64,000 nucleotides of DNA from Chitinophaga jiangningensis (GTDB lineage: Bacteria; Bacteroidota; Bacteroidia; Chitinophagales; Chitinophagaceae): the NCBI RefSeq assembly GCF_900142605.1, contig NZ_FRBL01000007.1, forward strand, positions 124,001 through 188,000, in the 5' to 3' direction. The notes under the pieces are model-generated. The model saw only the letters and a list, made by a program, of their open reading frames with translations, was not told where the DNA came from and made no database searches. The position numbers and the translations under genes are program-made. How positions within the stretch are numbered: the stretch's first letter is position 1; each line of letters opens with the position of its first letter. Of the stretch, positions 59,096 through 64,000 are shown one piece after another.

Positions 59096-60492
59096 CGGGC
59101 ACGGATCCATCTTTCAGGATTCTGCTTCACCACGTTCTTATATATCTGCAATTCAATCTGGCCGTTGCTGCTGCCCGGAGAGGCGGCAGCAACGCCTAAA
59201 GTTTGTCCCCTGGCTACTTTCGCTCCTTTATTCACTTTCACATCCAGCAGGTGTACGTAGTTGGTAAAATATTTTCCATGTCGCAGCGTCACCATATACC
59301 CTGATCCCTGGATGTTAAATACCATGATCACTTCGCCTTCGAAAATGGCTTTCACCGCGGCGCCAACGCTGGTATGAAATACCACTCCGCTGTATTCCTT
59401 TTCTACCTTGCCAACCATGCCCATACCGAAGTGACCAACAATACGTCCGGCAGAAACCGGCCATGGCAGTCGCCCGCGGTTGGCTTCAAAGTTTTTGGAG
59501 AGGGTAAGTTCACCCGGAGAGGCTACCAGCACATCTTCGCTGGAGGTTTCCTTCTCTTCCGGCTCTTCTTTTACCTTAGGCTCTGGTGGTGGCTTCACAC
59601 CTTTTTTAGCGGCAGCTTTACGGGCGGCCAATGCCTTGCGGGCAGCTTCTTCCTGCTGCTTTTTACGTTTGGCAGCAGCGATACGCTTTCGCTCCGCCGC
59701 CTCTGCAGCAGCTTTGCGGCGTGCCGCTTCAATTTCCCTGCGGATAGCTGCCTGGATAGCATTATCTATCTGCTTCGCCTCCGCTTTGCTTTTCGCAATG
59801 CTCTGCTGCAAATCTTTCTGCTTGTCCTGCAGCTCCCTGATGGTTTGAGCGGTTTCTTTCTGGTCGTTGACCAGCTGTATTTTCTGGCGCTGCTCTACGT
59901 ATAGGGCACCCGTCTTGGCTTTGCGTTGTTCATGTAATTCGGCCAGCTTCTTTCCCAACAGTTGCCGGGTCGACAACATACTTTCCGCCTGGCGGCGCTT
60001 ACTTTCGCGATACTGCCGCAGGTATTCATACCGGCGTAAGGCATCGTTAAAGCTGGTGGCAGAAAACAGGAAGTTGAGTACGTCGTAGTTGGTGCGGGAT
60101 TTATAGCTGTACACCAGCAGCTGGGCATAGCGGGCACGCAGGGAGTCTACTTCTTTTTCCAGTGTTTCCACATTGCTGCTGGTGTTGGCGATGTCGCCTT
60201 CAATCTGGCTCAGCTCTGTATTGATCACTTTAATCTGCTCGTTGCGGGAGCTGATTTTAGCCTGTAATTCTTTTTGCAGGGATTGATTTTGCCGGGTACT
60301 TTTCCGGGTCTCCTGGAGGGCGCGGGTAGCTTCCGCTATTTCTTTCAACAGCTGTTCCTTTCTGTTTTCCAGGGCTGCACGTGACTGCTTACTCCGCTGT
60401 GCCATGAGCACGGCGGGTAACAGGCATAGCGCCATTATGAAAGGGATCAACTTTCTCAAACAATAATGCATTAGGTTAGTAAGTAGGGCCAT
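59092..60492 (-). CDS. EnvC-like coiled-coil protein with degenerate LytM (M23) domain, copy 1
   Basis: 466 residues with a signal peptide (core IPFIMALCLLPAVLMAQ). A long coiled coil spans about 28-260, followed by an Arg/Ala/Lys-rich stretch and a LytM-fold domain (about 345-466). Compared with active M23 peptidases the zinc ligands are lost: the HxxxD segment reads YSGVVFHTSVG and the last HxH reads NGQIELQI; only the NYVHL His remains. This matches EnvC, which activates amidases instead of cutting. It is the last gene of a leftward unit TPR - DUF4292 - EnvC-like - EnvC-like, 18 bases after copy 2. An internal ATG at 60471 is an alternative start. Confidence 0.9.
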   Translation of the reverse strand: MALLTNLMHYCLRKLIPFIMALCLLPAVLMAQRSKQSRAALENRKEQLLKEIAEATRALQETRKSTRQNQSLQKELQAKISSRNEQIKVINTELSQIEGDIANTSSNVETLEKEVDSLRARYAQLLVYSYKSRTNYDVLNFLFSATSFNDALRRYEYLRQYRESKRRQAESMLSTRQLLGKKLAELHEQRKAKTGALYVEQRQKIQLVNDQKETAQTIRELQDKQKDLQQSIAKSKAEAKQIDNAIQAAIRREIEAARRKAAAEAAERKRIAAAKRKKQQEEAARKALAARKAAAKKGVKPPPEPKVKEEPEEKETSSEDVLVASPGELTLSKNFEANRGRLPWPVSAGRIVGHFGMGMVGKVEKEYSGVVFHTSVGAAVKAIFEGEVIMVFNIQGSGYMVTLRHGKYFTNYVHLLDVKVNKGAKVARGQTLGVAAASPGSSNGQIELQIYKNVVKQNPERWIRAR

Positions 60493-60510
60493 TGCAGGTT
60501 TAGTGCAGGC

Positions 60511-61992
60511 CTATCGGCGGCGTATCCACTGCTCAGGATTCTGTTTAGCGTTACCTTTCCAGATCTGCAGTTCTACCTCGCCGGAATTTTCAATATCGTT
60601 TACACTCGCAGTACCGATTACCTGACCGGTTTTCACCATGTCTCCTTTCTTCACACGTGTGGTTTGCAAACGTATATACGTCGTGAAATATTGTCCGTGG
60701 CGGATGATAATCATATAGCCCATACCTGGCATTACCACTACGGATCTCACTTCCCCGTCGAAGATGGATTTTACCGGACCGCCTTTATTGGTAGCGATAA
60801 CTATGCCATCTGAAGGTACGGTGATGCGTTCCATAACGGCGTGCTGGTGAATACCGAAGTGTTCAATGATGTTACCTGCATCTACCGGCCATGGGAGTTT
60901 TCCGCGGTTAGCCTCAAAGCTTTCAGACAATGCGAGTGCTTCCGGTGTGGCTTCCAGTACGTTCTCGCTGCGTGTAGGCGCTGGCGGTGGTGCTGGTGCC
61001 GGTGTAGGTTTTTCTACCGGTTTCTCTGCAGGTTTTTCTGCTGGCTTTTCTGCCGGTGGCGGAGTGGCAGCAGTGTTATTATTAGCATTAGCGGCTTTTT
61101 CAGCGGCGGCTCTGGCCTTTTCGGCAGCAGCAGCGGCGGCGGCAGCTTTGCGTGCTTCCTCTTCGCGGCGGCGTTTTTCTTCGAGGGCTTTTTTGCGGGC
61201 GGCTTCCTCTTCCGCAGCCTTACGGCGCGCCTCTTCGATCTCGCGCTTAATTACGTTACGGATGGCAATCTGTACTTTCTGGGCATCTTTCTTACGCTGA
61301 TTGATGTCCTGTACCAGTTCCTTCTCCCGGCCTTTCAATTTGCTCAGTACCTCATCTTTCTCCTTTTTATCCGCTTCGAGGATGGAGCGTTGCTCCTGTT
61401 CAGTTTTCAAGGCATCACCACGTTTTAAACGTTGTGATTCGAGATTACCGATTTTTTTGGTGAGCAGGTCCTGTGTTACCACGATGTTATCGGCCTGACG
61501 GCGGCGGTATTCACGGTATTGCTTCAGGTATTGAAAACGTTTCACCGCATCATTGAAGCTGGATGCAGAAAACACGAAGTTCATCAGGTCGTAGGTGCTT
61601 CTGTTTTTATAAGCATATACCACGAGTTGTGCATATTGTGCTTTTAAGGTATCCAGGTCTTTCTTCAGGGTATTCACATCGCGGTAGGCGCTGTTGATAT
61701 CACCGTTGATGAAGTTGATTTCGTCGTTGATATTGTTGATCAGGCGGGTACGCGCAGTGATTTTATCGCGCAGGGCTCGCAGCTGCCCCATGCTTTCACG
61801 TGTGGATTTTTTTGTTACCTGTAGTTGCTCGTTGGCCTCATCAATTTCGCGTTGTAATTCTTTTTTACGACGTTCCAGTTCTTCCCTTGATTGCGAAGGC
61901 TGCTGCTGACCAGCATTTTGCTGGGCCACCACCATTGCGGGCATCAACCATACAACCAACATAAACGGGATAATCTTCTTCAAATACAACAT
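60511..61992 (-). CDS. EnvC-like coiled-coil protein with degenerate LytM (M23) domain, copy 2
   Basis: 493 residues, signal peptide 1-23 (MLYLKKIIPFMLVVWLMPAMVVAQ). Coiled coil about 30-260, a Glu/Ala/Arg-rich segment, a Pro-rich linker with tandem EKPA units (about 310-345) and a LytM-like domain (about 365-493). All zinc ligands are lost: SDGIVIATNKG in place of HxxxD, TYIRL in place of YxHL and SGEVELQI in place of HLHFEI. It is a paralogue of the next gene, with matching first and last blocks (NPEQWIRRR against NPERWIRAR). A structural or amidase-activating role at the division site or wall is expected. Confidence 0.9.
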   Translation of the reverse strand: MLYLKKIIPFMLVVWLMPAMVVAQQNAGQQQPSQSREELERRKKELQREIDEANEQLQVTKKSTRESMGQLRALRDKITARTRLINNINDEINFINGDINSAYRDVNTLKKDLDTLKAQYAQLVVYAYKNRSTYDLMNFVFSASSFNDAVKRFQYLKQYREYRRRQADNIVVTQDLLTKKIGNLESQRLKRGDALKTEQEQRSILEADKKEKDEVLSKLKGREKELVQDINQRKKDAQKVQIAIRNVIKREIEEARRKAAEEEAARKKALEEKRRREEEARKAAAAAAAAEKARAAAEKAANANNNTAATPPPAEKPAEKPAEKPVEKPTPAPAPPPAPTRSENVLEATPEALALSESFEANRGKLPWPVDAGNIIEHFGIHQHAVMERITVPSDGIVIATNKGGPVKSIFDGEVRSVVVMPGMGYMIIIRHGQYFTTYIRLQTTRVKKGDMVKTGQVIGTASVNDIENSGEVELQIWKGNAKQNPEQWIRRR

Positions 61993-62091
61993 GACTATAT
62001 TTAGTAACTGCGAATATTAATATCAGGTATATAAACGATAAATATACAACGTTTATTAGTTTAAAGCTGCGGAACATTTGCCGCAGTTCTA

Positions 62092-62919
62092 CTACATACG
62101 CTTGTATCCTGATGGCGTGCTGAACGGAAAAGTTACGGGCACATCAAAATCAAAGCGGGTGAAGTCCAGCGCCACTTTCGTGGTACCTTTTTCCTCTACG
62201 TATATGCGACGGGTTGTTGGAAACTTCCTGTTGGCGGTGCGGGAATAATCACCGTAGGTCAACTCACAGGAGCGCCGTACCGCCGGATCTTTATCCATCA
62301 CTTTGCTTTGCTGCAGGCCGTAGTCATCTGCATACACGTTGAACAGACTGGTAAAGTCAGGCGCATCGCAACTGAAGGAAATGATAGCCGGTGTTTTTGT
62401 AATCTGGTATAATGAGTCGGTAAGATATACAGGGTTACCGATCAGCAAATCCTGCAGGGTGTTGAAATCAAACGGCACATTAAGCATGTCTTTGGCATCT
62501 GCCAGGTTACGCAATACCAATTGTTTTTTCAGGCGGTTATATAACTTCAGGCTGTCCGGTGTAATCACGGCTCTTACCACCTCGTCAATTACAGGCGCAG
62601 AGATAGAAATCCAGATGATACTGTCTTTCCGCATACGAACGTTCACAGAAAGCCCGCTTTTGCTGTCCTGCTCATTTTCGAAGGCAAATTTTGCACGGCC
62701 CGAAAAGGAGTTGAAATCTATATGATTCTTCTGTATTCCAGCCAGCATAGAGTCTTTAAACCTGTTTAACTCCTCACCGGAACCATCCGAAATCACTTTC
62801 ACCTTGCCGGTATCGGCAGCGGGAAAGGTAGAACGAGCCAGTTCTTTAGGGCGGCGACAGGAAACGGTCAATACTCCGATTAACCCTACAAATAACAATA
62901 ATCTCATACTTGCATGCAT
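62092..62919 (-). CDS. DUF4292 lipoprotein (LolA-like fold)
   Basis: 275 residues from the ATG at 62919; a GTG at 62937 and an ATG at 62907 are also in frame. The signal peptide ends in a lipobox (GVLTVSC), so the mature protein is lipid-anchored. The rest is beta-rich (GRAKFAFENEQDSKSGLSVNVRMRKDSIIWISISAP is the family core). DUF4292 proteins of Bacteroidota lie next to EnvC-like and TPR genes, as here. Function is unknown; a role in lipoprotein or envelope assembly is guessed from the LolA-like fold. It is 33 bases after the TPR gene and 99 bases before EnvC copy 2. Confidence 0.87.
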   Translation of the reverse strand: MHASMRLLLFVGLIGVLTVSCRRPKELARSTFPAADTGKVKVISDGSGEELNRFKDSMLAGIQKNHIDFNSFSGRAKFAFENEQDSKSGLSVNVRMRKDSIIWISISAPVIDEVVRAVITPDSLKLYNRLKKQLVLRNLADAKDMLNVPFDFNTLQDLLIGNPVYLTDSLYQITKTPAIISFSCDAPDFTSLFNVYADDYGLQQSKVMDKDPAVRRSCELTYGDYSRTANRKFPTTRRIYVEEKGTTKVALDFTRFDFDVPVTFPFSTPSGYKRM

Positions 62920-62952
62920 CTTTTGACAGCCATTCACAACATAGGCAAGCGC

Positions 62953-64000
62953 CTATTGAACATATCTTTTCTCAGCGATTTTTTTGGTGAGGGCTACAGA
63001 AGAAGCTCCTTTCTCCTGGGCCATCTGCCAGTATTCTACCGCTTTATTAACATCATTTAAATTATAGAGTATATCCCCGTAGTGCTCCAGCATGCTGGCA
63101 TTTTGGAGGGAGGCCGGAAACAGAAATGCTTTATCCATCCACTCTTTGGCTTCCTGGTACTTTTGCTGACGGAAAAGAATCCAGGCGTAGGTATCCATAA
63201 AAGTTGGGCTCTCCGGATCTATTTCGAGGGAGCGGCGCGACATCTCAGCGGCCTTGCTCAGGTTTTCACCACGGAGCGACAGGTAATAACTGTAGTTATT
63301 GAGTACAGTGGCATCTTTCGGACGCAGCAACAATGCTTTTTCGTAGCTGCTGTCGGACGATGCATTTTGGCCGGTGGCGTGATAAGCATCCCCCAGCAGG
63401 GAGTAGACATCTGCCGTAAATCTTTTTTCTGCATCCCCCAATGCCAGTGCCTTATTCATGGACACGATGGTGGCGGGGTACTGCCGCAGCAGGTAGTTGG
63501 CCAGTCCGTTGAAATAGAATCCCATAAACTCTTTCGGGAACAGCCGGGTAACGGTATCACTGAGTGTCAGCAAGTCGTTAGCATCATCCTTACGGGAGGT
63601 AATCCACATTTGCTGATACCATACGGAAAAGCGGGTGGAGTCCAGTGAGAGCGACCGCTGATAGTTGAGTTGTGCACTATCCAGGATATCTCCCTGGGAG
63701 TACATATCGCCCAGGAGTGCATATGACTTGGCATCGTTCGGATGTGCAGCCACAATCAGGTGTGCCAGCTGTAATCCTTCCTGTAGCTTGGTGGTATCTG
63801 TTTCCAGCATGCGGAGGTAAGGATATACGTAGGCTACTTTTTCGTCGATGCTGTACGTATTGTTTGCAAAGGCGCGGGTCATATAGTCCCAGTACGCCGG
63901 CATATCCTGCCGCTTTTTTGCATAGGAGCCCAGTGCTATCAGTGCCCTTGCATTTTCCGGATCGCGGGAAAGGATATCGTTGTAAACAGCAGTAGCATCG
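62953..64000 (-). CDS. Tetratricopeptide-repeat protein (5' end beyond right edge)
   Basis: About 348 C-terminal residues are visible; the frame stays open through base 64000, so the gene starts outside the window. TPR units are evident, for example DPENARALIALGSYAK, PNDAKSYALLGDMYSQGDI, KRFTADVYSLLGDAYHATGQ and PKDATVLNNYSYYLSLRGE, and ESPTFMDTYAWILFRQQKYQEAKEWM. The last unit ends LEHYGDILYNLNDVNKAVEYWQMA. It is presumably a periplasmic or lipoprotein scaffold that acts with the downstream DUF4292 and EnvC-like proteins. An ATG at 63903 lies inside the repeat region and is not the start. Confidence 0.9.
   Translation of the reverse strand, partial: DATAVYNDILSRDPENARALIALGSYAKKRQDMPAYWDYMTRAFANNTYSIDEKVAYVYPYLRMLETDTTKLQEGLQLAHLIVAAHPNDAKSYALLGDMYSQGDILDSAQLNYQRSLSLDSTRFSVWYQQMWITSRKDDANDLLTLSDTVTRLFPKEFMGFYFNGLANYLLRQYPATIVSMNKALALGDAEKRFTADVYSLLGDAYHATGQNASSDSSYEKALLLRPKDATVLNNYSYYLSLRGENLSKAAEMSRRSLEIDPESPTFMDTYAWILFRQQKYQEAKEWMDKAFLFPASLQNASMLEHYGDILYNLNDVNKAVEYWQMAQEKGASSVALTKKIAEKRYVQ

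Noticed and set aside
59092..61992. The two EnvC-like genes as one gene split by a frameshift
   Set aside because: Each has its own signal peptide, coiled coil and LytM domain, so they are complete paralogues.
1..64000. Search for tRNA, rRNA, riboswitch, prophage or insertion sequence
   Set aside because: No cloverleaf, conserved rRNA segment, transposase, integrase or phage structural gene was seen; the window reads as continuous chromosomal core.

Overview
The window looks like chromosomal core DNA from a Bacteroidota bacterium, most likely a Chitinophaga-like member of the Chitinophagaceae. The reasons are a PorP/SprF-family protein, a bacillithiol gene (bshA), DUF4293 and DUF4292 proteins, an ATP synthase cluster in the order atpB-E-F-H-A with a signal-peptide-bearing subunit a, and repeated promoter boxes of the Bacteroidota type (TAnnTTTG). 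I see no tRNA, rRNA, CRISPR array, insertion sequence, integrase or prophage. Names rest on motifs read by eye; no database search was possible.

Layout. 1-4146 (minus strand): F1Fo ATP synthase operon, running off the left edge inside atpA. 4345-8332: an MsbA-like ABC exporter and a secreted protein whose C-terminus resembles a caspase-fold protease. 8525-12697: a DUF1003 membrane protein, a PhoB/PhoR-like two-component pair and a porin O/P family protein, which together suggest phosphate-limitation control. 12864-18587: an AraC/GyrI-type regulator facing an MBOAT acyltransferase, two SGNH hydrolases and a secreted glucosaminidase, a probable envelope-glycan O-acetylation set. 18796-31866: aspS, an FAD oxidoreductase, a 2015-residue alpha-2-macroglobulin, sucD, an MlaF/MlaE pair without MlaD, and an unrecognised protein that reads as a divergent kinase fold. 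31967-40571: maeB, DUF4293, a small unknown, uvrA, an orphan ECF sigma factor and a thiolase. 40784-45003: rlmN and two pseudouridine synthases (translation-machinery RNA modification), then a 1-Cys peroxiredoxin. 45285-53089: a small unknown, a WYL regulator, a LolA-like protein, adenine deaminase, anmK, a VWA protein and upp (base salvage and cell-wall sugar recycling). 53259-59095: PorP/SprF, EI24, an RsmI-like methyltransferase, a small membrane protein, an M28 peptidase and bshA. 59092-64000 (minus strand): a TPR protein (cut by the right edge), a DUF4292 lipoprotein and two EnvC-like coiled-coil LytM proteins, a probable cell-division and wall-remodelling operon.

The most unusual signal is not a gene. 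Three intergenic elements of nearly equal length (75, 76 and 78 bp) share one architecture: two adjacent hairpins whose common boundary word occurs three times (W, W-complement, W), so the two hairpins compete for the middle copy. Five of the six hairpin loops read CC-NNN-GG (GAA or TGC), yet the stem sequences are unrelated from locus to locus. Two looser relatives are also present. All five lie at gene ends or between genes.
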